64,000 bases of DNA from the NCBI GenBank assembly GCA_025642065.1, contig JAODUP010000445.1, forward strand, positions 248,001 through 312,000, in the 5' to 3' direction. A program made the translations under genes and the position numbers. This document shows, piece after piece, positions 22,885 to 37,262 of this stretch (positions within the stretch are counted from its first letter, which is position 1; the number at the start of each line of letters is the position of its first letter). The notes beneath the pieces are model-generated. The model was not told where the DNA came from. It searched no databases and worked only from the letters and a program-made list of their open reading frames with translations. The DNA comes from Paralvinella palmiformis (taxonomy: Eukaryota; Annelida; Polychaeta; Terebellida; Alvinellidae).

Positions 22885-25800
22885 GTGCCTTAATTCTGCA
22901 CCCAATAGAAACAATGCTGTTTCAGCATGGATAAAAGCGCAACGAATTTTTTTATATAAAAATAAAGTAAAGCATTATTGTGTATATGATGGCATACAGG
23001 CGGGTCGGAGTCATCAGCTGTCGCTGACTGCGTCTTCGGGATCATTTACCAATGATACCTAAATGATTAACCGGCGAGCTGAGTCAGACCAAACCCAACA
23101 CAAGGTAACCTGATGCCACGGTCAATCAATCAATTAATGAATCTCGAAATAACCAAATGCTCTCATCGTGGGCACACACACACGGTCCGCACATCCAATC
23201 ACCAAGAAATCGAAACGCTAAAAAACAATGCCCACGTATGCGATGACTAAAACAATGAGTACACGTCTAGTAATATAACACTGGATTACATCTAGCACGC
23301 GCGGTGAGTACCCATTATGTGGTCATCCATCTAAATCTAAGCCCATGGATACGGCGGCGGTGAACATTGGCCTGCATCAGTAGCCCGGCGATTTCTGGTG
23401 AGATTTCGTCAGGTGATACAGCAATTGTATTATTTATCTATTTGAGGCAGGCCGGCCCGAAACATCGCCGATGAAAATGTCAAGAGTCAAACAGGCAGGT
23501 CTAAAGAGCACACCTCTTTTTTAATGTCACCTTAACACGTAGCCCGCTAGAAGCAGCGCCAGGCTTTGTTCTTCTGGCCAAATCGCAAGTGGGAAAAGAG
23601 AAGAAAAAAAAACACTTAAAAATATTTGCTCCACTATAAATGGTTTTGTTCGCCAGCAAACACATGACCGGGCACGAACACCCCCAGTCAGTGACATACA
23701 GATTCTTTATCATGCAATCTGAACTAAACATTCTAACTTCCACAAGGTAATTTTTGTAGTTTTTTCTTCATCAACTAAAAGTGACGAGAACAACTACAAG
23801 TCTGAAGTCCGACATCAGATACTTATGAGTTGATTTCACCGTATTCGTATTTGATTACAAGGTTAATTAATACCAACTGATTAAGGTGCCCAATAAGTAA
23901 TGCATATTTTATTTAGCCTTGGCACTGAGGAGGCGAGGATATTCGCAATTACGAGGAGAATAAAGCCTCGTTTATTTACTGACCCAGGTATTAGCTGAAT
24001 ACCTGAATGTGTTTTACAGGAATGTTTTTAGATGAGCACCTTAAGTACACAACGGCTATACCTCACTGATTAATGGCGGATTACTACGAAGTTATCAGAA
24101 ATGTTATAGGCATCTGAATAACGTCTAAAATAACAGACAGAAGAAGGAAGCCATTATTCTCCCGATATTTATTCTTATTGGTAAATTGCTAATACAATAT
24201 TTACAAGTGTTCATCAGTGGGCTGTCAAACCACTTCAAAAAAAATAACTATTCTCCAAGGCTTAATATAATATATTATATCATGAGACATTATGATCATA
24301 TTCCTGGTCTAAATATTTTATGTTTTATTCACGTTTACATTGGCTTATATTTTAGTTGTGGCTAAGGGCATTAATAACCTGCACATTGTAGTCCCAATGG
24401 GATGGATATGTACAGTTTATGAAACACACAAGCTCCGTGATGATATACCGTTTCTGTTCACCAATTAAAGGTGTTTAATTAACAATAATCTAGCACCAGC
24501 CTGCTACACAGTACTGGTTAACGATCGAGTCAACCATGCAGTATATGAAAAGCCAGCAGGGGCGAAATTGGTGAAAACTACCCAATAACCTCTTAGTTTC
24601 TAGTTCACGCTTCTTACGACTGAACCACCACAGCCTACCTGTGACACTTAGGTAATTCAGACTGTATTCCTAACATGCAAAAACTATATAACCCATTTAA
24701 ACTTTGTGTCTGTTGAAATTAGTTGTTCCCAATTTAAGTTAATACACATACCTAGATTACATTAAAAATAAAACAACAACAAGAGTAGAATGCTAATGAT
24801 CAGTATCGGATTCACTGCATTTACATATAATACAAAATTGGTATTAAAATTACTGGATCACTGAAAGCATCAGAACAATCCGAGATATGAAGAGGTGTTG
24901 TTTTTTCTTCTGCCATGTACATTAGCTGAAAGACTGCATTAAGTTGAACAAGTACCAAGTCAAAACAAATTTATCCGTTTTGTGTCATTATTACGCATTT
25001 AAAAAAATGCTGTACACTGTTCTGATGAGGTTTCGTTCACATAAACGGCGCATTAAAATTCGATCTGTATTTGAGACCTTTATTAAGTACAGATGACTGT
25101 TCCAGATAATGAATATTAATGAACAGGATTAAAGAGAATTCAATAATCTATGTTTCCGAGTTGACCAGTTGGAACTGAAGAAGCGGGGACAATGAATGAA
25201 GTAAATGGAAAAAGCGTTATTTAGCGGAAGAAATGGTTTAAATAATTCAAAGACAAACAAACAGATGTAGTGAAGAAGTCCCATTCTAGACGACCTGCCA
25301 GTAATGATATTGGTAATCTTGTTGAGACAAATACAGACCATTAGATCGACTAGACAGTAGAACCACCTGATACATTACAAGGTATACTGTCCAATGTGAC
25401 TCACTCAGGACAGTATATTTATTCAAGCTTGTTTTTCTTCCTGGTGAATTATGGTTAGTCAATCTTCAATAATAATAATAATAATAATAATGTATATTTA
25501 ATAAAGCGCCCTTACTAGCAGGAGCCATTCAAAGGCGCTGTACAAATAATATGTAATATAATAATACCCCAAATAATATGTCTGTAAAAACCACGTAACA
25601 GAATTAAAATATAATTATTATTTATCTGTGAAAGCGACCAATAATTTATTACTGGGTGAACTATGACCCGTTGATTATTATATACTTGAATTGTGTTAGA
25701 TTGTGGATCAATAAAACCACAAACATATAATTATTGTTTTTATTGCCTCCGTGGTCTAATTGGTGGGGGGCGTTGAACCACAGATCACTACCACTTGAGT

Positions 25801-28118
25801 TCGAATCTCGGCGTAGGCATAGCTGATTTTCATCTTTGACTTTGCTTCATTACCTTTGGAGGTCGCTCGCCCCATTTAGCCTACCATGTGCTCAAAAGTG
25901 ACCGTAAAACATCAATCATACACAAATTTACGATCTGGTGTTCTCCATCGATTCCAGCACAGTTTTAAATATGGTTTTAATAGCTAGTAAGAAATTTGTT
26001 GGGCTAGTGAATTAAATTTTACTAGCCATGGGGCTAGTGAGATGTAAAAATATTTTTCTGACCCTGCCTTGAACAGGTGTGTTTTTAGATAGATATCTGA
26101 TGGATATCTGTACTTCAATTCTGACTTTAAGTGAACAGGAGCCATTCCTTGACTGTCCTTCGACAGGTGATGAAATAATGATAGTCTACAATGCCTCCAG
26201 ATGAAAATGACAATGGACGGATAGGAACGAACAGGAAAGCCGGCTGTTAGGGGAGGACGACATCCAAAAAGATCCCACTTTTGGACGGATGGGATATCAG
26301 AAGTCAGATTATACTCACTTCGAAACTACTGGAACCTAATCAGATGATAACTCAGCCTATTCAATACAGAAAACTGACCGTAAACCGTTCAGCAAAGCAA
26401 CACAAAGACCACACACACCACACAGGTTAGCATATCTTTTACATTGCAATAAATTCACAACTACAGTTGGGAGCTTAGATACCTTACCCAACTTAGTATC
26501 CAGACATTGGCCCCATGTAAAGAGCATTTTTTTCTGAAGCATACAGAGTTTTTAGTTAGAACATTTATCATGAAAGACAGAGAACAACATCGGCAAAAAC
26601 CCCACCACTGTACTAAAACGAATTTTACTGTTATACAGACTGAATTAAAAACTTCTCAGTAAGATGGAGATACATGCTATATAATGGTTGACTCTATATA
26701 ATTAACTAAAACTATAATGCTATGCCTTTATCCTAACCAGAAAATATCTAAATCCTGATGCTTTAAAATAGTTATTAGCACACTTGGAATAAATCCCTGG
26801 TTCTTCGTGCGCATTGTATTACGATTAAACTAAATTTCAAGGGGCTGGAAAAAGGATGTGGTCTTCGTGGTTCCCACAGCCAAGGAAATATTATTTTCCA
26901 GGACTTTTCCAGGACAAAATTACCATTTTCCAGAACAGAGTATACAAGATTTAAAGGTAATAAATCAAGATATGTGTGAAGATGATTGACGTTTTACGGC
27001 CACTTTTGTGCATATGGTAGGCTAAATGGGCCAAGCGATCTCCAAAGGTAATGAAGTGATGTCAAACATAAAAAAACCTTCAGATATGCCCACGCCGAGA
27101 TTCGAACATGGGTGGTAGTGATCTGTGGTCCAAAGTGTTACCGCTAGGCCGACTTTTTTATCTACAACTTTTTACTATGAGTAGTAAGTTGCCGAGATTC
27201 AAACTCAGGTGGTAATGATCTGTGATCGAACGCACTACCAGTTAGACCACGGAGGCAAAGCATGTCATAATTATTCAATCTATGATCGATTATTGACATT
27301 TTTATGGTACAGTCTCCTTCTCACCCCTTCTAACTGTCTGATCCACCGACTTTTATTTAAATTTTAACTAACATTGGATATCAACTAATCAAGACTAGAT
27401 GTGTACTCAGGTAAACTTTATCTTCTACAGTTGAAGTTTTCTTCTACAGGCATAACATTTCTTCACAGGCTTTTTGTTCTAAGTTGATTTTTCCCAGCAC
27501 ATTTCCTGATTTGGTCAAATTCCAGCACATTTCTATGACCTGGTATTTGAATTTGTTATTTTCCAGGTTTTCCAGGACCTGTGGGAACCCTGGTTCTTGT
27601 ATGTCAGGCTGATGATATACTATCAAACAGTGATTTACAAGCAGCTGAAAATAATCACAACATATCTGAGATCACCTTCAGAGAATAATTGTTAGTGCTC
27701 AAATAAAATGTTCACTTTAGTAGAGAGACAAAACTCATATTCTATTTATGAGCTCTCGATTTTGTTAGGGCACTTCAGTAGCACCGTCGTTGGAGTATTG
27801 CACTGAGAATCTACAGGTTGTGGGTCTGAATCTTACTTATACCTGTGTTTGTAGAATGTTTGCGAATGGATTACCTCTTATCTATATGGGTAAACAAACC
27901 ACTCACTCACTCACTCACTCACTCACTCACCCATATACCCACTCACTCACTCACTCACTCACTCAAAAGATGAAAATAACAATTTTGACACATACATTTC
28001 GTTCATTATATGAAACTGTATATTCATAATAATGTATTGTGGCTAACTTGAGATATTTCTGAGTACTTCTTGCTGATTTCAACAAAAACAAGCCTTGACA
28101 AGCCAAGTATTTATTAAA

Positions 28119-28150
<32 letters not shown>

Positions 28151-30540
28151 CTAATATTATGATCGTGAACAAAATTATATTTTAACAGTAGGTTCAACTG
28201 AACAAACACGAACACTCTACAATTATCTAGGTAATAGCTTAATTTAAAATAGCAATAAAAGAGGGTCCAGTGAATATAAGGGTAACAATAATACACTTGT
28301 ATTTAAACAAACATAAACATATTTCGGAGTATAATACAAACATTTCCACATATTTATCTTGTTAAATGAAGGTCATTAACATGTCAGACCTTCACTGTTA
28401 ACCTTCATTTCGACACCAATAACACTTTAATACATGACATTATCCTCCAGAACAAACAGAGATTTCATGGAATCAGCCACCACCGCCAGATACAGCATAC
28501 ACAGACCAGACATAACAGGCTTTATTAAAGAGTAACAGACAGTGACCTTGAGTTATGACCTCTGGATCATGTGTGGCCAGCCAGGTCAAGACAGTAATCT
28601 GTTTCCTGTAAAACAATGACAGTAAAAGACCAGACTCCGGGCTTCTGGCATAATGAGCCGATTTATGTCTGCACACGTCAAACAACTACAGGTTGTTCAC
28701 GGCCTGATAAAATGACATCAGATGTCACTTGGTCGGAATATAGTGATTCAAAACATGTCACTTCATGTATCTTAATAACCGTTCACGGGTTCATCGCATG
28801 TCACTTGGTTGTGGGGGGGGGGGGGTGTATATTATGTTTCAGTGGCTAAAATTGTGAATTAAATTGACAGAAGTGCCAGCTACTAATGTTCCACTGACAG
28901 CCAGAAAGCCACTCCCTACTCAGATGTTTGATGCGTTATTGTTATTTACCTCCCGAAAATAGCAGCACGGAACAGTTTGACCCCGACTCTATCTTAACAG
29001 TTCTGGAATGTTATAGTTGGCAGATAAAGAGAGATGACGATGACTGATGTTTTACGGCCACTTTTGTGCACAAGGTAGGCAAAAAGGGCCGAGCGACCTT
29101 CAAAGGTAATGAAGCAAAGTCAAAGATGAAACAACTTTCAGATATGCCCACGCCGAGATTCGAACACGGGTGGCAGTGATCCGTGGTCCAACACGCTACC
29201 GCTAGACCACGGAGGCACATAAAGATAGCAGATTTTGAAAAAGTTCACCTTTTAGAGAACCAATTAACTGTAGTAATGAGTGAGAAAGGTATAGATGGTC
29301 ATAGTTTATTGTTTCTCCATGAGGAGAAAAGATCCCTGTCGTGCCCCCCCCCCCCCCAACAAAAATACAACATACTGTTCTTCAGATTTCACTAAAAACT
29401 TACAACTACAAGCCTGTCAATGACCAATTTTAAGGCACAAAATATTACTGCAAATCAATAAAAGTGATAAGGAAATATCAGATTATCCAGCTGGATATTA
29501 TTACAGGCCATACGATAATGGCGCATTCAGTAGTGCCTTAACTTTGTGAAACTGACTGTACATCATCTCTTGAAATTATTTAATCTGTTCTTAAAACTCA
29601 CCCATGTTTTTTTTTCATTATGGGAGGAGATATGTAATTATGTTCATCCTTCGATACTGAAGTTCTTAAAGTATGTGTAAACTGGCCTCTGAATGGCTCT
29701 TACCAATAACGTTATGAAGTAAACAGTATTAAAGTATTTGTTATCGTAATATTTAACAGTATTATATTCACCCACAACCACACAGTGGACTCAACCTACT
29801 GGGTGATAAATATACTGTGTGGTATATAGTATTGTCTATATCAATAACGATAACTGATAGAACTGTTCTAGATAAATGCAGAATAACAGATATTATGACA
29901 TTTAAAGTGTAAATAAAGTTGCAAGGTGAGATGTCAATGTCATTCTTTATTGTCTGGTATTAAATATGTCCTATATGTTTCACCTCTATGTCTCACCTGT
30001 AATATGTCCTATATTTCTCACCCGTAATATGCCAATATGTCTCACCTGTAGACACACTAAGTCTCCTTAATGATCAGACATAAACTAACACCAGAAAGCC
30101 AGTCTCATGGCATTTAAGTTTGTTTGTTCCCTAGAAGTGAATGATTTTACCTACCACAGCCTCGACCACTCTCGGATGATAACTGACAGTATAACAATAA
30201 ACTCTGACCGAGATAAAACAACATCACAGCAGACTTGCTATATGTAATCCAATCCCAGAACAGAAGACAAAGGCTGAAAATGTGCCTAGTCATCAAATCT
30301 ATCAAATCAAAGATCGCATTTATCAACATCATAAGATACTCAGGGCACCATCCTGACAAAGACTGATATTACGCTAAATCTACTGAATGATGAACTTGTG
30401 TTGTCTTCATAAATAAACCAACTGACCCACTGGTTTATAACTTTTAATGTGGTAAAACTGCCCAAAGTATTTGAGCAGTTCTTCCCATAAACATTTCTGG
30501 AAAACACCCCCCCCCTTTCTCTCTCTCTCTCTCTCTCTCT

Positions 30541-30589
<49 letters not shown>

Positions 30590-33500
30590 ATGTGTGTGTG
30601 TGTGTGTGTCAAATACTGATCTTTAGTTGAGCAGATGGGGGTCTAAGGTTTTCAAGTATAGTAATGTTTCTGGTTAACTGTCTACCAAAGGTGACATACA
30701 TCCCACTTCTTTACTGGGGCAGATCAAAATGTATACTAGTAGTTGTTGTGGTTTCAGACAAAAAGCACACCCAGAGAACAAGGCAGACACTAATACACCT
30801 GTTACACAGAAAGAGTTGGCACTTTGTTGGTTAGAGGTTTTGTCTCTGGAATAAGACCAGGCCAATATGCGCTGTCTGTCTGCCTGTCACTAGACATACC
30901 ATTATGGTCTTTATCATGACAACATATACAAGTCAAAAACTGAATTTTTTTTTGTATTAGTTAATGTCATTCAAATGAATACACAGAGGAGATCATTCAC
31001 GTTACTGAAGGATGACCAATATCAGCAGAAAGCATCTCCCCAGAGTTACACTCAAAGGATAAAACGTGTATGTCTGTTATTAACCAGAGCATCGTCTTAC
31101 TGACATGAGATCAATTCCATTTTGACAAGTCAAATTCCAATTCTGTACAATTCCAATTCCATAAATATATTATCAATTCCAATTCGAAATCAAGCAATTT
31201 AATTTCAATAAAGGAACAGGAGTAGATACCCAAAGATGGACACTTGAAGTTGAAGATGGATATGATCAATTCCAGTTCTAATTCATAATTCATTAATTCC
31301 AATTCTAAAAACATTCCAATATAACTTTCAAATCCGGAATTGTAAGTGCTGATCAATTCCAATTCCGGAAATGAACTGATCCCCCGTCTGGTGTCTTTAT
31401 ATATCTCCATAAAACGTAAGCTTAATGTGACTGTTTCATGGTTTCTTTTTGTGTTTTTTAATTATAAATGAGGATCATTGTTGTGGGCAAATAGCACAAG
31501 CGTTAATGTTTACTGTTTTAAACAGATTGATTGAAACAATAGTTTATCTTGTCTTATCTTATCACCATTGACCAGGAAGCTTTTTTATACGACAACTCTG
31601 TATATCAGACTTGTCTGTACCCAACATCCAAATACATCTCCTGCAATTATCCAACTTTTCAACATTTAATTACAACCACTTAAACTATAAGCTTGTGTAT
31701 CTTTTAACAACGACATTCCGTGTAATTACTGATATTTTCAACTGTCAATAATAAAGAGCATCATTTTATGATGCCATTAGATAGTATTAATCATTAACAA
31801 ACACCATTCACCTAAGAACACACTATCACAGCATTTAACTTAACTCCACTTAACAGACAATTATTTAATTTTTTCAAGTCTCATCCTCAACCTCAAGGGC
31901 ACCTCCGTTGTTTAACTGGTAGAGCGTTGGACCATTGATCACTACCACCGGAGTTCGAATCTCGGCGTGGGCATATTTGAAGGGTGTTTCATTGTTGACT
32001 TCTCTTCTTTACCTTTGGAGGTGGCTCGGATCAATTAGCCTACCAATATGTGCACGAAAGTGGCGATAAAACATCAATCATCATCATCATCATCCTCAGT
32101 CTAAAGCTTTGTTAAGAGAGTGTCTCCATTTAATTATATTTATCTGCTTGATCAGAACTCATCATCTAGATGTCACCATGCCTGACTGGTTACAGATTAA
32201 TTGTTATCTGCCATTGTGATCACTTTGATGTGCAGTTAGGGTTCTAACAATTATAAATAGAGCCACTATCCAAAGTGAAATTTCTACTGACATCTTTGGT
32301 GGCCTGGAGTGCAGCTGCTTACACAAATACTATTTTGTTTTCTTATCACAAATGACAACGAGAGGTTAAATGAGTACCTGACAGGACGCGATGGCTATGT
32401 GTTTAAGTAACGCTTTGCGCCTATAATGGCAGCATGCGTTGTATGCTCCCTTGGGAGTTGATATATGTGCTGGGTGGAAACAGGTCTGAGTCATGGATAA
32501 TAATATTGTAAAGTGCCTTAGAGCAGCTATCTAGCTGAATAGGGCGCTATATAAATGTCACATATTATTATTATTATTTGTAACTTCACCAAAGGGTTTA
32601 ATTGGAGTTGGAACAGTGGCCATCTCACTTTCACACCCCTAGGGTTTATTAGCTATAACACCATCAGGGCCTGATCCAGAGGTTACCCAGGGAGTACCTG
32701 CCTTGATCACATGGAGTCAGCCACTGGCTGCTGAAGGGAACACATCACAGAAACCATATTTATCTCTCAACTATCTCAACCTTTATGTATTGCTGTCATA
32801 ATAATAAAACATATAAGTCGTTTAGTTTTCTTCACTTTCCTACACCTGGAGTAGACTCTGACTGTAATGTATTTCTATCTCATATAAGATGGGCATGAAC
32901 CAACATCTGAGATCACATAACTCTCACTTTTTCATATATGAGGCCAACATATGGCTGAGATTACCATCGACTGGGGTGGGGTAATCAACCATCAAGTAAA
33001 TATGATAACCATTATTTTAAAATTAAATATGGATTATATTTAACAAACAAAGTCCCACATATTGACCCTTTCACAAAGGAGTGTTGTTTCAATCTATCTT
33101 ATGAACAGGTTGAGCACAAATAAAAGTAATTGAATGGGCTAAATGACAGTAGCCATGATGGGTGTATGGGGCACATCTCATGCAGTTGTATCACCACACC
33201 AGTAATTATTATTAATATTATTATTATCATTATAGAGTCTAACTCACTAATGTTTCCATACAGTTTAATCAGGCACTGTTGCATAAAAAAGTTAAAAACA
33301 ATATCATGTCCTGCACCTACAATTACAACCGACTTTATAGTACGGCGACTGGTTAACCACATAAATTGTTGGAGTAAACTGTCTGCGCAATTAAACAGAG
33401 GCTGAGGCTCTGAGTATACGAAAAGAACTTGGGACCTTTGTTGGCCTGGCTCTTCTGGGTTCTTATTCTGATCTTCCAAATTACTATATACAAATAGACA

Positions 33501-36500
33501 TAAGTAGACGCTACGTAATATATTGTCTGTCGAACCGTTCATCGTAGATAAACATCCCCATGATGGCCACATTGGAGAAACGTAGCATCAGGCGAACGGG
33601 GAAGATTGACTTTTTGTAACACGGCAACAGCCATAGTTAAGAGTGGTATACCAGGTCTACCAGGTGTAACTTCGGGTACAAGCATAAAACGTAAGACAGC
33701 CCAAAAACCTAACCTTTACGCTGGTGAAGTTTTGATATTCCGCCAATTAGAAGCACTTAAAGTAAGTGATTTCCCAACTGTGGCTGCTCTGCTGGCAGAC
33801 ATCCAGGGACCAGTCCAGTACCAGGAATTGTTCAACGGGCCAATATATCAGGTGGTCTGGGCACAGGATCATATCAGTGCATAAGGAACAAAGGCACCCG
33901 AGTGGTGTTCATTAAATGAATCATTAATACCAGTGCAGGACCCCGACGACCTCTGCACGACGACCTCTGCACGGCAGTACAGATCAGGATGTTAAGGGAA
34001 TGGAACTTTCCTGGGACACAGCAGTTCTGGCTAAAAGCAGTATCCGGGTGGTGAAGGCAAAAAAAGGAGAGAAAAACTGAATACAGTAAAGACATGGCTG
34101 CTGATGTGAGAGATCAATTAAACTGTCATTTTATTAAATTTGGCCTATGTTTCGGCCTGACAGTTACTAATTTTGTAAAAGTACACCAGGAGGCGGACAC
34201 TGCATTGTGCCTTTTCTCTGAAATATATTTTACTTTTCATGATTATCATAGTTTAAAAGCAAGGCCATCCTATCCGTTTTAGCATGGCCAGACCACAAAT
34301 TGCTCACATATTTGTAGAATTTTAGGCCCTTACAGCACTAATTGTGGTATACTATGATGTTCCTTCCCTGCCGACTGGCACTGACTATAGCTGCATGCAG
34401 TTAAGGACATAAAGAAGCATGTGCGTACCAGGCCAAATGAGTTGAAATATTAACAAAACTTCAACAGATGCAACTGTAGAATTTGGATGGTTGGATGCAT
34501 GGACAAATAGATGGACAGATGGATGGATGGATGGATGAATGGACAGATAGATGGATGGACAGACAGATGGATGAATGGACAGACAGACAGATGGATGAAT
34601 GGACAGACAGACGGATGGATGAATGGACACAGACAGATGGATGGATGAATGGACGGACAGATGGAAGGATGGATGAATGGTAATTTAATGACATCTTGAT
34701 GCAAATTAGGCCATTTAACCAGTGTCCTAAAACGTGTAGAATTTAGGGATGATTAATCATTTATAACATTCAAGAATACATTCGATTGAAAGCATTAATT
34801 TTTAATTACCATTTGCTCATTTTGCTGACCGAAAGGTATTACCAGGTAAGAGAGATATAATAAGAATTGCGGAAATCAAACGACGGTGACTTCAGATAAA
34901 CGCTACCAGTAATCCCCTGCTATCTATCTATAAGTTGTTGGTTTTCCGACTCAAAACGTCTAAGCCAGAAGAGAGCGCCTCCGTGGTCTAGCGATAGCGT
35001 GCTGGACCATAGATCACTACTACCCATGTTCGAATCCCGGCATGGGCATATCTGAAGGTTGGTTCGTCTTTAACTTCGTCTCATTACCTTTGGAAGTCGC
35101 TCGGCTCATTTAGCCTACCTTGTGCACAAAAGTGGCCGTAAAACATCAATTGACGTGGCATCTAGATGCATAGCAAATATAAACAATGATTGACAGAAAA
35201 TCCAAGTTCATTTCAATGTTTTGGTGTCAAATTTGAAGCATAAATTGAACTCCCATTTTATCTTGTAAACATAGCCCTAAATATAATATAATATCTAAAA
35301 CTATATTTGTGATAAGTAAGCCACAAAAATCCGCATAGCCATTTCTAAGCCAGTGAACAATTAAATCAGATACGGCCGGTCTTTGGTGATAATAGCAATT
35401 TAACAAGTATATAAAGGTCAGTACAGTACATTGATATTCTTATAATCAGAATTGCCTTAAATGATTGTCATAGTGGGATATACAGAGAGGAGAAACTCAA
35501 ACCCAAACATAGTCTAGATCAGGTGTGGCACTGGTGGTAATATCTAACAACCAGCAAAGTCAACCCCATAAGGAAGCTGTGGAAGACGAGGGTATTTATT
35601 CAGCGTGAAAGGATTTAGTTTTTATGCCCAAGATTAGAGTGAACGTCTTGCCTAGACCCAGACAGGATTATAGACACTAATCATAAAAACCATATCTGGT
35701 ATACTATTATGGCGTTTCGCTCAAGGTAGCCTAAGTGTAGCACGTGTTTGTGTGATTGTATACATCTATCTATCTCTCTCTCTCTCACGCTTTCTCTGAG
35801 TGTCACTCACTCACTCACTCACTCACTCACTCACTCACTCACTCACTCACTCACTCACTCACTCACTCACTCACTCACTCACTCACTCACTCACTCACTC
35901 ACTCACTCACTCACTATGTGAGAGAGAGAGAGAGAGAGATAAAGAGTAGACATAAAACAACAAGAATCACAGTGAACAGCGCCTGTGTAACTTAACCAAT
36001 ATGGATAGTTTATTATAGTTATTATATGGCAGTACCCAGCATGGTCAGAAAAAGCTCTATACATTCCAATATGGCGGCTGAGTGGAGATAAGAAATTGTG
36101 TAATCTGCTGGATAATATATTACACACCTGACCTGTCTGCCAGACAGCACATAGGCTTTCTGATAAATATATCCCCCACATAACGTGATACAGCAGACCC
36201 TGTTGTTGTCTTCACCTGCATTAAGATACCACCTGTCTCAAAATACAACAAAATTAGCTCCACCAATAACCTAACCCTTTTTGATCTAGTACACCGAAGT
36301 CAGCCTCAAAGGACTACCTGCGCTGAAGGACTACCTTTCTCTGTTCTAATGATAAATTATCCGGCACTTTGTACCATCGACCTTGTATTCCATCACAAAA
36401 AGGTCAAACTTTCTCCAGAGATTAATATTTCGGCTCACAATATCGTGGGTGACAAGTGGGTTAAATGGCGCCGTCTTCCTATTGGATTAAGGTGGAAAGG

Positions 36501-37223
36501 AAATGACCCTCTGGGGACACCCCCCCCCATATCAGGGACCATATGGATCTGAGGAGCTGAGGTATTTCATCTACTCATTAAACAGCAACCAGGTTAGAAA
36601 ACTGCTTTCAAGTCTTATGTTATTCCTAGTTTCATCACAACGGTTCACGAACGGGAACAAAACAAACCACAAATTAAAAGACTTTCCCAAGGGTCTCAAG
36701 AGTATTCCCAGGACTCAGAACTTGTGACGTAAACTATTATATGCCCCCTCTTCAACAACTCAGCGGTGAAAGAACTCCACGGCGAGCGATAACAAAGGAC
36801 CGGTAAGACCGAGTTAATTACTATCATGATCTCGGCTCAGATAGCACGTTTATCAACGGAAAAATAATCTGTCGGGAACTCTTCAGCATGAACTCGGTTG
36901 ACACTCATCAAAATCCAATCTTGCCAACGATCACTTAATCTCGGTACGTTTATAAATCCGAGGTCGCTCACCCTAGAGGTCAGCGTACACTTAATCCCAG
37001 ACCTCTGCTGGATTCATCGGAAGATTAACGGGGAGGTCTACATGATAAATGGCCACAGCTGGCCTGAAAGATAGCGCGGCAACACACCGGCTAATGATCT
37101 CATTCTACCCGGTTAAGTCCTGCACCTTGTCAGGCAGCTGTATTTGGTTAACATTTCTAGAAAGGATGCATTAATGGAAAAACACTTGTTACAGCTGATT
37201 GTATGTCTCTCTCACTCTCTCTA

Positions 37224-37262
<39 letters not shown>

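Larger units (their letters stand above)
26868..27592. mobile_element. hAT-like nonautonomous element with nested SINE dimer
   Basis: The ends GGTTCCCACAG and CTGTGGGAACCCTG are inverted repeats. The terminal CAGGGT-type sequence is characteristic of hAT elements. The interior (TTTCCAGGACAAA, AATAAATCAAGA, TCCTTCTCA, TTTTAACTAACA, TTTCCTGATTT) is collinear with the copy at 41085-41511. SINE sequence (26981-27257) interrupts it. No transposase frame is present. Confidence 0.7.

Noticed and set aside
31111..31410. 99-codon minus-strand ORF rich in Glu-Leu
   Set aside because: A direct translation of the AATTCC-rich repeat.
33099..33884. 157-codon minus and 92-codon plus ORFs inside RBM28 intron 19
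   Set aside because: The plus ORF begins at TTG. Neither has motifs, splice context or coding-like codon use.
34385..34704. Several overlapping ORFs on both strands
   Set aside because: All are translations of the ATGG/ACAG minisatellite.
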